In this document: one piece after another, positions 33,915 to 42,244 of the stretch
Numbering within the stretch: the stretch's first letter is position 1
Layout: every line of letters starts with the position of its first letter
From: Lacinutrix algicola
GTDB taxonomy: Bacteria > Bacteroidota > Bacteroidia > Flavobacteriales > Flavobacteriaceae
Reading direction: 5' to 3'
NCBI RefSeq assembly: GCF_001418085.1
Contig: NZ_LIQH01000032.1
Span: forward strand, 1-64,000
Length of the DNA stretch: 64,000 nucleotides
Notes under the pieces: model-generated
The model's database searches: none
The model's input: the letters and a program-made list of their open reading frames with translations, nothing else
What the model was told of the DNA's origin: nothing
Position numbers and translations under genes: made by a program

Positions 33915-34937
33915 TTATTTTACTGCTATATAAATTTCAGTTTTTAAATCTGCTGGATTTGGCGTGCTAGATGGATTGTTTAGATAAGCTTCTAAATTTG
34001 GTCCATTCTCTTCTTGTTCTAGACCACTTTTTGTAATGGCAGCCATAGCTTTTTTCCAAGCTTCTTCAAGGTTGCTATAATCACCATTTAGTGTTGTTCT
34101 TACAGCTTTAAAAGGAGCTAATTGACCTGTTAGTATTTCGCCTCCAGTAGTAATTACACGAGCAGTTGTTGGTACACAACATGAAAACATAACAGCGTTA
34201 TTCTCTTCGTCATATTTATGATATAATATATAAGGAGCTCCTGCCATTGTAATATTGTTTTTCTGTGCATACGTTATTACAGCAGGTAACATTGTAGCCA
34301 TTTTGCTTTTAAAATCCTCTAAAGTTGTAGCTGCTGTATTATAAATATAGTAGCCTCCGCTATGTTGTGTCGTTTCGTTATCGACAACAATACTGTGTTT
34401 TTTCATGTCTATAAGAATAAGATTGTCTAGTTTTTCAAGACTACGCTCGTATTCTGGACCTATCTGTTTTTCCATGCCTCCCATAAAAGCAGAAAAAGCT
34501 TTAAAAGCAAAAGGCAAATCTTTTCCTTCTATGTTCCATGTTACATCGGTAGAGCCATCTGCATTTGGTTTAAATTTCCAAAATACGTTAGACGATGGAA
34601 AATCTCCATATTGCATAACTTGACTAATAGATTTATTAGTATTGGTTTCTATAGTTTTCATGGTACCAATACCATCTTTATCTTCCCAAGTATAAATAGA
34701 GCCTTCGCCTTGAGTTGTTTCTGATAAAGTAATTTTTATATCTGGATTTTTTTCTACCCAAGAAGACCATGATTTCCAATTTTTAAAATCATTAACATTC
34801 TTGTAAATTACAGCTGCCGGTGCATTAATTGTACGTGTTCTTGTTACAGAATACTCATTTGGTTGTACAGCAATATATATGGCTAAAGCAATAATAGCAA
34901 TAAGAACAAGAAAGAAAATGTATTTTATGGCTTTCAT
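33915..34937 (-). CDS. SRPBCC domain fused to a GyrI-like domain, membrane-anchored
   Basis: A 340-residue protein with one N-terminal membrane helix (about 5-25). Residues about 30-170 form an SRPBCC/polyketide-cyclase-like lipid-binding fold (TRTINAPAAVIYKNVNDFKNWKSWSSWVEKNP). Residues about 185-340 form a GyrI/effector-binding-like domain (GGYYIYNTAATTLEDF, GQLAPFKAVRTTLNGDYSNLEEAWKKA). This two-domain form is common in Bacteroidota and its ligand is unknown. It precedes crcB by two bases, so both are probably on one transcript. Confidence 0.82.
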   Translation of the reverse strand: MKAIKYIFFLVLIAIIALAIYIAVQPNEYSVTRTRTINAPAAVIYKNVNDFKNWKSWSSWVEKNPDIKITLSETTQGEGSIYTWEDKDGIGTMKTIETNTNKSISQVMQYGDFPSSNVFWKFKPNADGSTDVTWNIEGKDLPFAFKAFSAFMGGMEKQIGPEYERSLEKLDNLILIDMKKHSIVVDNETTQHSGGYYIYNTAATTLEDFKSKMATMLPAVITYAQKNNITMAGAPYILYHKYDEENNAVMFSCCVPTTARVITTGGEILTGQLAPFKAVRTTLNGDYSNLEEAWKKAMAAITKSGLEQEENGPNLEAYLNNPSSTPNPADLKTEIYIAVK

Positions 34938-35022
34938 AAATGGTTTTGTGGCTTTTAGTAAAAAATTAAATTTACAAAATTTGTAGAATAATTAGTTGTT
35001 TATAGAAGAATGTAACCAAAAA

Positions 35023-35208
35023 CTACTTAAAAACAAACTTTATAGCTGCAATAAGTCCAATAAAAGAGATAAAGGCGACCAATACCCAAATAGTACCTTT
35101 GTAGTGTTGTTTATGTAATTTTAAGTCCTTTCTGTAGGTATAAACTAAGGCTGCAATAAATACAACAGCAAAACAAATGGCAAAGATTAATTGTCCTGTA
35201 CTAAACAT
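35023..35208 (-). CDS. Small two-helix membrane protein
   Basis: 61 residues starting MFSTGQLIFAICFAVVFIAA, with two membrane helices around a basic loop (YRKDLKLHKQHYKG) and a short C-terminus. I choose the internal ATG at 35208 because the longer frame from 35256 would run back to within four bases of the divergent MazG-like gene and begins with an unlikely sequence. A frequent flavobacterial small protein; function unknown. Confidence 0.7.
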   Translation of the reverse strand: MFSTGQLIFAICFAVVFIAALVYTYRKDLKLHKQHYKGTIWVLVAFISFIGLIAAIKFVFK

Positions 35209-35260
35209 ATCGTTATTTTTATGCAAAAATAACGAATAGAAGTAGTAAAAAATCATTTCA

Positions 35261-35647
35261 ATGAAAAATAAAATAGAAGCTGTAAAGGCATTTCATACCG
35301 CATTTAAAATTGGTCATTTAGAAGCTCCAAAAGCCGATTTAGGAAACGCTAAAAATAAGTTGCGTTTCGATTTAATGAAAGAAGAAAACGAAGAGTATTT
35401 AGAAGCAGCAAATAATAATGATTTAGTTGAGGTTGCAGATGCTTTAGGAGATATGCTTTACATTTTATGTGGTACTATTATAGAGCATGGTATGCAACAT
35501 AAAATTGAAGAAGTCTTTAACGAGATACAACGTAGTAATATGAGTAAATTGGGTGAAGACGGTGAACCTATTTACAGAGAAGATGGTAAGGTTTTAAAAG
35601 GCCCAAACTATTTCAAGCCAAACATTAAGGCTATTTTGGATAAGTAA
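35261..35647 (+). CDS. MazG-like nucleotide pyrophosphohydrolase
   Basis: A 128-residue all-alpha NTP-PPase fold protein. The metal-binding pattern is visible: LRFDLMKEENEEYLEAANNND (ExxE) and ADALGDMLYILCGT (ExxD-type helix with AxALGD). These enzymes hydrolyse nucleoside triphosphates to monophosphates and often clean the nucleotide pool; the exact substrate is open. Single gene, followed by a strong terminator. Confidence 0.85.
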   Translation: MKNKIEAVKAFHTAFKIGHLEAPKADLGNAKNKLRFDLMKEENEEYLEAANNNDLVEVADALGDMLYILCGTIIEHGMQHKIEEVFNEIQRSNMSKLGEDGEPIYREDGKVLKGPNYFKPNIKAILDK

Positions 35648-35668
35648 TTTCTATGGTTTAGTTATATT

Positions 35669-35697
35669 AAAAAAGCAGCCAATTGGCTGCTTTTTTT
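35669..35697 (+). terminator. Shared terminator of the MazG-like gene and ilvE
   Basis: AAAAAGCAGCC pairs with GGCTGCTTTTT around AATT. A T-run of seven on the plus strand and an A-run on the other side let it serve both converging genes. Confidence 0.88.
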
Positions 35698-35730
35698 GTT
35701 ATTTATGTTCTAATAAGTATTGCTTATTGA

Positions 35731-36798
35731 CTAGATTTTAACTCTCCATCCAAAAGGATCTTCAGTTTTATTAGTTTGTATTGCTACAATACGTGCTTTT
35801 AATTTACTAGCGTAAGTATTTTCTAATTCTGGTAAATCGAAATCTGAATCTCTAAAACCAAAACCAGAAATAGGAGAAATTACAGCTGCTGTTCCAGCAC
35901 CAAAAATTTCTTTTAAACTACCGTCTTTAGCGGCTTCAACAAGCTCGCTAACTTTTATTTTCCTTACTTCGGTGTTTATGCCTTCCGCTTTAGCGATATC
36001 TAAAATACTTTTTCTAGTAATTCCATCAAGAATTCTATCACTTACAGGAGAAGTAATTAATGTATCGTTAATACGTACAAAAACATTCATTGCACCAGCT
36101 TCTTCAATATATTCGTGAGATGTATCGTCTGTCCAGATTACTTGCTGGTAACCTTTGTCTTTAGCTAATTGTGTCGGGTAAAACTGTCCGGCGTAATTAC
36201 CACCAGCTTTAGCAAAACCAACACCACCATTTGCAGAACGTGAATACGTTTCTTCGATTAAAACTTTTACTTTTCCAGAAAAATAAGGTCCAGAAGGCGC
36301 ACAAGCAATAATAAATTTATACTCGTCTGCAGGAGACGCGTGGAAACCTTCTCCAGTTGCAAAAATAAAAGGTCTAAGATATAAAGAGCTTCCTTCTTTT
36401 GTAGGAATCCAATCTTTTTCTAAATCTAAAAGCGCTTTTAAACCTTCCATAAAATAGTTTTCAGGAATTTCTGGAATACATAAACGTTTTGCCGAAATGT
36501 TTAAACGTTTTACGTTATCCGTTGGGCGAAATAAAAGTACATCGTCATTAGCATCTTTATAGGCTTTCATACCTTCAAAAATAGATTGTCCGTAATGAAA
36601 AATCTTAGCAGAAGGCATTAATGTAATAGGTGCAAAAGGCTCGATTTTTGGTTGTTGCCATTTACCATCCTTATAATCGCATGTTAGCATGTGATCTGAA
36701 AATACTTGACCAAAAGCAAGATTATTAAAATCGATACTATCAATTTTAGAGTTTTTAGCTTTTGTAATTTCTACTTGATCTTTAGTTATGTTTTCCAT
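35731..36798 (-). CDS. ilvE: Branched-chain amino acid aminotransferase
   Basis: PLP enzyme making or breaking leucine, isoleucine and valine. 355 residues, the fold type IV mitochondrial-like form. Seen: AKIFHYGQSIFEGMKAY, LYLRPFIFATGEGFHASPADEY, the PLP lysine in FAKAGGNYAGQFYP, EEAGAMNVFV and DGITRKSILDIA. The product could feed the CoA-ester pathway in which icmF acts (valine to isobutyryl-CoA), although the genes are 7 kb apart. A TACTTTTG box lies upstream at 36825-36832. Confidence 0.95.
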   Translation of the reverse strand: MENITKDQVEITKAKNSKIDSIDFNNLAFGQVFSDHMLTCDYKDGKWQQPKIEPFAPITLMPSAKIFHYGQSIFEGMKAYKDANDDVLLFRPTDNVKRLNISAKRLCIPEIPENYFMEGLKALLDLEKDWIPTKEGSSLYLRPFIFATGEGFHASPADEYKFIIACAPSGPYFSGKVKVLIEETYSRSANGGVGFAKAGGNYAGQFYPTQLAKDKGYQQVIWTDDTSHEYIEEAGAMNVFVRINDTLITSPVSDRILDGITRKSILDIAKAEGINTEVRKIKVSELVEAAKDGSLKEIFGAGTAAVISPISGFGFRDSDFDLPELENTYASKLKARIVAIQTNKTEDPFGWRVKI

Positions 36799-36824
36799 GA
36801 AAATATTGTGTGTCTTTACTATTG

Positions 36825-36832
36825 CAAAAGTA
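36825..36832 (-). promoter_or_regulatory. Candidate -7 box for ilvE
   Basis: TACTTTTG on the minus strand, 27 bases before the ilvE start codon. Confidence 0.5.
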
Positions 36833-36875
36833 CAGAATTAAGAATTAAGAAATCGAGTTTTTCATCTTAAAATAC

Positions 36876-36883
36876 TATCTTTG
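36876..36883 (+). promoter_or_regulatory. Candidate -7 box for the DUF4920 gene
   Basis: TATCTTTG fits TAnnTTTG exactly and lies 35 bases before the ATG. It is back to back with the ilvE box. Confidence 0.55.
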
Positions 36884-36918
36884 AAGTAGTAAAAACCAAT
36901 TTAATAAAATATAGTAAT

Positions 36919-37425
36919 ATGAGAAAAGTAGTATTGGCACTAGCTGTTGTTTTTAGTATTGTAGCATGTAAGGAAGCGAAAAAAGAAGAAGCTGTTGAGG
37001 TGGCTAAAGAAATGGCTGTTAATTACAAGTCGTTTGGAGAAGAAATTATTGCAGACGATGCTATTGCAGCAAAATCTATGGCAGAACATTATAAAGCAAT
37101 GAAAGTTGGTGATAGTATAAACACTAAAATGATTGCAAAAGTGGATGAGGTATGCCAAGCTAAAGGGTGTTGGATGAAATTAGATTTAGATAATGGAGAG
37201 CAGGTTATGGTCAAGTTTAAAGACTACGGATTCTTTATGCCTAAAAATATTTCAGGACAAGAAGTGATTATAAATGGTAAAGCTTACGTAAATGAAGTGC
37301 CTGTAGAAGAGTTACGTCATTATGCTGAAGATGCAGGTAAATCTACCGAAGAAATTGCATTAATTAAAGAGTCTAAAAAAACATATTCTTTTGAGGCTGA
37401 TGGTGTTTTATTAGTTGAAAAATAG
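36919..37425 (+). CDS. DUF4920 lipoprotein
   Basis: A 168-residue predicted lipoprotein (lipobox IVAC, Cys17). The family hallmark VDEVCQAKGCWMKLDLDNG, with its CxxxxCWM pattern, and VKFKDYGFFMPKNISGQEVIINGKAY are present. The paired cysteines suggest metal or heme contact, but the function is unknown. Two bases upstream of a lipoprotein with a heme-type CxxCH motif, so the two may work together at the membrane. Confidence 0.88.
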   Translation: MRKVVLALAVVFSIVACKEAKKEEAVEVAKEMAVNYKSFGEEIIADDAIAAKSMAEHYKAMKVGDSINTKMIAKVDEVCQAKGCWMKLDLDNGEQVMVKFKDYGFFMPKNISGQEVIINGKAYVNEVPVEELRHYAEDAGKSTEEIALIKESKKTYSFEADGVLLVEK

Positions 37426-37427
37426 AA

Positions 37428-37871
37428 ATGAAATACCTACTTTGCATTATAAGTTTTGCTTTTGTTTTAAATTGTAATTCTAAGCTTAAAGAAAATGTTA
37501 AACAAGAAGAGACATCTGAAAAGAAAGTTTACGATATGTATGAGCCGTCTGAAATGGCGAATCTTATGAACGAAATGTATGCTATAAATGCAAAAATTAA
37601 AGCAGACATTCTAGCAGGAAATACTTTGGAAGAGTTTCCTTCAGCATTTTTAGAAATTCATACAGCTGAGCTTTCAGATTTCAAAAAAAGAAATGCAAAA
37701 TTTGAAGCTTTTTCAAATATATACATTCAAGCAGAAAAAGAAGTTTTTAATACCGAGTCTAGTTTGCCGGTAGAGGAACGATTTAATAATGCCGTTGGTG
37801 TTTGTATTTCTTGTCACCAAACAGAATGTACAGGACCAATACCAAGAATTAAAAAACTACTAATTAAATAG
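37428..37871 (+). CDS. Small lipoprotein with a CxxCH heme motif
   Basis: A 147-residue predicted lipoprotein (lipobox VLNC, Cys16). It is mostly alpha-helical with one CISCHQ motif (Cys126, Cys129, His130) near the C-terminus and a third Cys at 134. The likely reading is a cytochrome c-type heme site on a helical-bundle protein (c'-like, with heme near the C-terminus). No conserved distal Met is obvious. It follows DUF4920 by two bases and precedes mnmD by five. Confidence 0.75.
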   Translation: MKYLLCIISFAFVLNCNSKLKENVKQEETSEKKVYDMYEPSEMANLMNEMYAINAKIKADILAGNTLEEFPSAFLEIHTAELSDFKKRNAKFEAFSNIYIQAEKEVFNTESSLPVEERFNNAVGVCISCHQTECTGPIPRIKKLLIK

Positions 37872-37876
37872 TTTAT

Positions 37877-38551
37877 TTGGAACGCAAAATAATAATAACA
37901 GACGATGGTTCTACAACCATCCACATACCAGAGTGGAACGAGCAATATCATTCTACACACGGAGCAATACAAGAGGCTGAGCATGTTTATTTAGAACATG
38001 GCTTAGCCTTTTTTTGTACTTCGGAAGGTTATGCTAAAGACTCTGAAATCTCTATTTTAGAAATAGGTTTTGGTACAGGATTAAATGCTTTTTTAACAGC
38101 AATTAAGGCCGAAGCATTAAACTTAAATTGTAATTATGTTGGAGTGGAAGGTTTTCCTATTTCTAAAGAAGAACTAAAAGCTTTGAACTATTCTGAAGCA
38201 TTAAAAGACGATGTTGTTTTTGATGCTATTCATGATTGCGATTGGGAAAAAGAGTGTGCAGTTTCTAAAAATTTCAGTCTTAAAAAACAACAGAAGCAAT
38301 TTTCTGAAATAACAGATAAAAACAAGTTCGATGTTATTTATTTTGATGCTTTTGGGCCAAGAGTACAACCAGAGTTATGGACAGAGGCTATTTTTAAAAA
38401 CATGTACGAAGCCATGAAACCAAATGGTGTATTGGTTACTTATTGCGCTCAAGGTCATGCTAGACGTGCTATGATTTCGGTTGGTTTTACTGTAGAAAAA
38501 GTAAAAGGGCCTCCAGGAAAACGGCACATGTTAAGAGCCGTTAAGTTATAG
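37877..38551 (+). CDS. mnmD: tRNA 5-methylaminomethyl-2-thiouridine methyltransferase (MnmD)
   Basis: SAM-dependent methylation of the wobble uridine in certain tRNAs. 224 residues, the stand-alone methyltransferase half of E. coli MnmC. Seen: STHGAIQEAEHVYLEHGL, the SAM loop LEIGFGTGLNAFL, VIYFDAFGPRVQPELWT, and GVLVTYCAQGHARRAM followed by GPPGKRHMLRA. TTG start, five bases after the previous stop. Confidence 0.92.
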   Translation: MERKIIITDDGSTTIHIPEWNEQYHSTHGAIQEAEHVYLEHGLAFFCTSEGYAKDSEISILEIGFGTGLNAFLTAIKAEALNLNCNYVGVEGFPISKEELKALNYSEALKDDVVFDAIHDCDWEKECAVSKNFSLKKQQKQFSEITDKNKFDVIYFDAFGPRVQPELWTEAIFKNMYEAMKPNGVLVTYCAQGHARRAMISVGFTVEKVKGPPGKRHMLRAVKL

Positions 38552-38683
38552 TTGTTATTTTGGTTTAGTTTAAAGAGTGCTTTCATTCGAAAACATAATT
38601 TTTAACACCTTAATATTTAACGAAACATTAGTGGTTTAGGTGCTTATCACTACAAACTAAAATTGTATTTTTATAAAAAAGAG

Positions 38684-39586
38684 ATGCGTGTACTTATAAC
38701 AGGAGCAACAGGTTTAATTGGAACTGAAATTGTGAAAAAATGTAATAATAATGGCATTGCGGTTAATTACTTAACAACAAGCAAATCTAAAATAGAAAAC
38801 ACTTCTAATTATCAAGGTTTTTATTGGAATCCTAGTAAAGCTGAAATAGATGTTAATTGCGTAAAAGATGTAGATGTTATTATTCATTTAGTAGGATCTA
38901 GTATTTCTAAACGTTGGACAGAAGCTAACAAGCAAGTTATGCTAAGTAGTAGGTTGGAAACTACAGCTTTGTTACATGAAACGGTTAAAAATAATCCTAA
39001 CAACATAAAACAAATTATCTCAGCAAGTGCTATTGGGTACTATCCAGATTCTTTAACTAATTATTATACTGAAGAAGAAAAACAAATCAATGATTCTTTT
39101 CTAGGCAAAGTGGTGCAAGAATGGGAACAAGTAGTAGATACTTTTAACACCTTAAATATTACCGTTTCCAAAGTAAGAATTGGTATTGTGTTTTCAGATA
39201 AAGGTGGCGCTTTTCCACAATTAGCTATGCCAATTAGGTATGGAGCTGGTGCTGCAATGGGAAATGGGAAGCAATGGATGTCTTGGATTCATTTAGACGA
39301 TTTAACAAACATTTTTCTACACGTTTTAGAAAATAAGTTGGAAGGTGTTTATAATGGCGTTGCTCCAAATCCAGCAACAAATAAAGCCATTACAAAAGCG
39401 ATTGCAAAGCAATTAAAGATGCCATTGTTTTTGCCAAATATTCCAAAGTTTCTAATGAAATTAATGCTTGGCGATATGCATATTCTTTTATTCGAAAGCC
39501 AACGTGTAAGTTCTAAAAAGATTGAGGATACAGGTTTTAAGTTTGAATATCTTAATTTAAATTCAGCTTTAAAAGAATTAATTTAG
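38684..39586 (+). CDS. TIGR01777-family NAD(P)-binding epimerase
   Basis: Short-chain dehydrogenase-like protein of 300 residues (YfcH type). The nucleotide loop is VLITGATGLIGTEI. Further family landmarks are VIHLVGSSISKRWT, SSRLETTALL, SASAIGYYP, GKQWMSWIHLDDL and YNGVAPNPATNK. Start set at the ATG at 38684, after a purine-rich GAG, rather than the in-frame TTG 21 bases earlier. The substrate is unknown for the family. Confidence 0.9.
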   Translation: MRVLITGATGLIGTEIVKKCNNNGIAVNYLTTSKSKIENTSNYQGFYWNPSKAEIDVNCVKDVDVIIHLVGSSISKRWTEANKQVMLSSRLETTALLHETVKNNPNNIKQIISASAIGYYPDSLTNYYTEEEKQINDSFLGKVVQEWEQVVDTFNTLNITVSKVRIGIVFSDKGGAFPQLAMPIRYGAGAAMGNGKQWMSWIHLDDLTNIFLHVLENKLEGVYNGVAPNPATNKAITKAIAKQLKMPLFLPNIPKFLMKLMLGDMHILLFESQRVSSKKIEDTGFKFEYLNLNSALKELI

Positions 39587-39603
39587 GCCTAGATAGTTTG
39601 TGG

Positions 39604-40053
39604 TTAGAGTACATTACTTTTTTTTATTAAATATTTTTTTAGAGCAAAAAGCATTTTTTTTGTTTTTGCATTTTTAGCTATTGCATCATAAAAAGCTAAA
39701 GTTGTGAGTAGAGATATAAAAGCTAAAGCACCTAGTAGTCCTCCATAACCATTAAAAAAATCTCCTTTGTTAATATAGATAATGCTAAATAGGATGGAAG
39801 CTATAGATAGGCGAATGTAACTGCTTTTTACTTTAGGAGAAACCATTCCTATAAAGGAAGATCCTATAAATACTATTTGAATATTTTTTGTTAAGTAAGC
39901 ATTAAATACTTCAGGGAAAAAGTAAAAAAACAATCCAACACATAACGATAATATGGCCGATGCTCTTACTGCGCCTTGTTTTAGTTCGTGGCTTACATAA
40001 AAGGTTAATGTTGTACCTAAAATGCTTGTTATTATAATAATTAGTAAATCCAT
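39604..40053 (-). CDS. Membrane protein, second of a paralogous pair
   Basis: 149 residues with about four helices, a GSSFIGMVSPKV motif and GYGGLLGALAFISL near the C-terminus, then a basic tail. The same two motifs occur in the 186-residue protein encoded immediately upstream, whose stop overlaps this start by one base (TAATG). The pair probably forms a complex. Family not recognised. Confidence 0.6.
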   Translation of the reverse strand: MDLLIIIITSILGTTLTFYVSHELKQGAVRASAILSLCVGLFFYFFPEVFNAYLTKNIQIVFIGSSFIGMVSPKVKSSYIRLSIASILFSIIYINKGDFFNGYGGLLGALAFISLLTTLAFYDAIAKNAKTKKMLFALKKYLIKKSNVL

Positions 40054-40613
40054 TAATAGAAAGAATTTATTAAGTAAACAACTGCAACTCCAATAAATGC
40101 TATGGTTCCTAGTTTTCCGCCTAAACCTAGAAAGAGGTTTTTCGATAACATATAAAGTATACCAGTTATAAATCCTGCCGCAAGTGCAAATTCTATTGAC
40201 GGAGATATTTCTGTACTAGACATACCTACAAATGCACCACAATAAATAGCTGCAGGTAACTTTTTTAAATACGAAGATTGTTTGTTTATTAATGGTATAA
40301 AAGAAGCAATAGTTCCAGTAATTCCTGCAGCTAAAATACTTCCTAATCCACTATAGACATTTAATGAATAACAAATTAAAGCACCTATAGGAACCCATAA
40401 AGCTACAGATGTTTTTTCGTAGGCATATTCTTCATGATGTAGGTTAAGATATCTGTAACCGTAAAACATTATTAAGGAGATTATAATTAGTGAAACTATT
40501 GTAATAAAACTATTTGTCTCATACTTTTCTTTGATAGTTATAACTAACAATATAATTTGAATTATCAATATTATTTTAATCAAAAAAAACCTAATGACCT
40601 TGTGTCTTCTCAT
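40053..40613 (-). CDS. Membrane protein, first of a paralogous pair
   Basis: 186 residues with about six hydrophobic helices. The motifs AIYCGAFVGMSSTEIS and GLGGKLGTIAFIGV correspond to GSSFIGMVSPKV and GYGGLLGALAFISL in its partner at 39604. The glycine-rich helix ends and tight translational overlap suggest a two-subunit integral membrane complex. No known family is recognised. Confidence 0.6.
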   Translation of the reverse strand: MRRHKVIRFFLIKIILIIQIILLVITIKEKYETNSFITIVSLIIISLIMFYGYRYLNLHHEEYAYEKTSVALWVPIGALICYSLNVYSGLGSILAAGITGTIASFIPLINKQSSYLKKLPAAIYCGAFVGMSSTEISPSIEFALAAGFITGILYMLSKNLFLGLGGKLGTIAFIGVAVVYLINSFY

Positions 40614-40683
40614 TAAAATACTTTTTTAGAACTTAATCGTTTTAGGTTGCTAATTTACAAATCAAAATTGCTATTGAATAAAA

Positions 40684-40715
40684 AAAAAAGCTACATCTTT
40701 CGATGTAGCTTTTTA
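40684..40715 (-). terminator. Terminator after the YceI-like gene
   Basis: AAAAAGCTACATC pairs with GATGTAGCTTTTT around a TTTC loop. On the minus strand it ends in nine T residues, 20 bases beyond the yceI stop. Confidence 0.92.
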
Positions 40716-40734
40716 ATAATTTATAAAAATCTAA

Positions 40735-41400
40735 TTAAGATTTTTTAGCAGTAATAGAAATTTTTAACTCCATATCATCATTAATAAACTTGTCTCCAAG
40801 ATTATCAAAAATACTTTTAGAACCATAGTTTATAGACCATTTTGTTCTATCGATAGTAAATGCATCACTAGTAATTGTCATTACATCGCCTGTATTAGTA
40901 ATAGTAGCAGGAAAAGTGATATTGTTTTTAGTACCTTTTAATGCTAAATTACCAGAAACCATAGTTTTTCCATTCTCAACAGTAGTTCCAGTAATTTCAA
41001 AAGCAGCGTTTGGAAATTTTGCAACGTTAAAAAAGTCACCTTCTTTACCTTCAACAGTACCTTTTAAATGTGCATCAAGATTTGCTTTTTGATCACCTTC
41101 TAAATCGGTAGTGTTAATAGAAGTCATATCTATAATAAATGTTCCACTTTCTAATGTGTTATCTGTTACAGAAAAAGTACCACTATCTATATTTATAGTC
41201 CCATTATGAGATCCTGCAGGTTTAAAACCTTTCCACTCAATAGTAGATTCAGATGTGTTTACAGCATATTTTGAAGAGCTACTTTCGCTAGTTGCTGCTT
41301 CTTTTGCTTCACTTGTATTTGCTTCCGTTCCTTTTTTACATCCCACAACAGCTAGACCTAAAGCTAAAACTGTAAAAATATTTAGTACTTGTTTTTTCAT
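40735..41400 (-). CDS. YceI-family lipoprotein
   Basis: A 221-residue predicted lipoprotein (lipobox VVGC, Cys21) with a Ser/Glu/Ala linker and then the YceI lipocalin-like barrel: STIEWKGFKPAGSHNGTINI, SGTFIIDMTSINTTDLEGDQ, LDAHLKGTVEGKEGDFFNVAKFPNAAFEIT, FTIDRTKWSINYGS. YceI proteins bind polyisoprenoids or similar lipids; the ligand here is unknown. A perfect 12-bp palindrome sits in its promoter. Confidence 0.92.
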   Translation of the reverse strand: MKKQVLNIFTVLALGLAVVGCKKGTEANTSEAKEAATSESSSSKYAVNTSESTIEWKGFKPAGSHNGTINIDSGTFSVTDNTLESGTFIIDMTSINTTDLEGDQKANLDAHLKGTVEGKEGDFFNVAKFPNAAFEITGTTVENGKTMVSGNLALKGTKNNITFPATITNTGDVMTITSDAFTIDRTKWSINYGSKSIFDNLGDKFINDDMELKISITAKKS

Positions 41401-41426
41401 TTTAAATGTTATTATTGGTTATCTAG

Positions 41427-41452
41427 CAAAAATAAAAAACATTCCATGGAAT
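41427..41452 (-). promoter_or_regulatory. YceI promoter box with adjoining palindrome
   Basis: On the minus strand TATTTTTG (41427-41434) is a -7 box 27 bases before the ATG. Six bases upstream of it lies ATTCCATGGAAT (41441-41452), a perfect palindrome within the spacer, positioned as a repressor site would be. Confidence 0.5.
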
Positions 41453-41579
41453 ATACTTAATTTTCTCATAAATCTTGAAGTTTGTTATAGTGTCAAAATT
41501 TGGTTTAAATTGATTATAGCTAGCAGACATATAGGCAATTTTTAAGCTTTTATACCGTGTAAAAAAAAGATAATGACAT

Positions 41580-41616
41580 TTTGGCATTTTTATAATAATG
41601 GCAGTACTTTTGCCAA
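41580..41616 (+). promoter_or_regulatory. Promoter region of grpE-dnaJ with inverted repeat
   Basis: TTTG (41580-41583), 21 bases, TACTTTTG (41605-41612): a Bacteroidota-type promoter. TTGGCA (41581-41586) and TGCCAA (41611-41616) form perfect arms around it. No CIRCE element (TTAGCACTC) is seen. Confidence 0.55.
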
Positions 41617-41645
41617 TCTTAATTGGTATTAAAATAAATACAGAA

Positions 41646-42188
41646 ATGAGCAAAGCAAAAGATATAAAAGAAGATATAATCGAAGAGCAAGTAGAAGGAA
41701 CAACAAACGAGGAAACTGTTGAGGTTGAAGAATTATCTACTGAAGACAGGCTTAATAAGGAACTAGGTCAGGAAAAAGACAAGTTTTTAAGATTGTTTGC
41801 TGAATTCGAAAATTATAAAAAAAGAACATCTAAAGAACGTGTTGAGTTATTTAAAACAGCAGGTAAAGATGTCATGGTTTCAATGTTACCAGTTTTAGAC
41901 GATTTCGAACGTGCTTTATTGCATATCGAAGACGATAAAGAAGCCGAAGAATTAAGAAAAGGTGTGGTGTTAATATATCAAAAACTGTTAAATACTTTAA
42001 ATCAAAAAGGTTTAGCTGCAATGGAAGTGAAAAAAGGAGATGTTTTCGATTCTGAAATTCATCAAGCTATTACACAGGTACCAGCACCAAGTAAGAATTT
42101 AAAAGGAAAAATTATAGATGTTGTTGAAAAAGGATACACACTTGGTGAAACAGTAATTCGTTTTCCAAAAGTAGTTATCGGACAATAA
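41646..42188 (+). CDS. grpE: Nucleotide exchange factor GrpE
   Basis: Co-chaperone that releases ADP from DnaK. 180 residues: an acidic N-terminal arm, a long coiled coil (KDKFLRLFAEFENYKKRTSKERVELFK) and the C-terminal beta domain (FDSEIHQAITQVPAP.. GKIIDVVEKGYTLGETVIRFPKVVIGQ). Start at 41646 (MSKAKDIKED), since the in-frame ATG at 41598 lies inside the promoter box. Followed after 56 bases by dnaJ. Confidence 0.95.
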   Translation: MSKAKDIKEDIIEEQVEGTTNEETVEVEELSTEDRLNKELGQEKDKFLRLFAEFENYKKRTSKERVELFKTAGKDVMVSMLPVLDDFERALLHIEDDKEAEELRKGVVLIYQKLLNTLNQKGLAAMEVKKGDVFDSEIHQAITQVPAPSKNLKGKIIDVVEKGYTLGETVIRFPKVVIGQ

Positions 42189-42244
42189 TAAAATAATTTT
42201 TAATTAAAAGGCAACAGCAAATAGCTAGAAGTCAAATTTAAGAT

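Noticed and set aside
33913-35022. Fluoride riboswitch for crcB
   Set aside because: crcB starts two bases after another gene, and the leader of that gene is short with no recognisable fluoride aptamer core.
41255-41653. Frames on both strands between yceI and grpE
   Set aside because: They overlap the yceI signal region and the promoter of grpE and show no conserved features.
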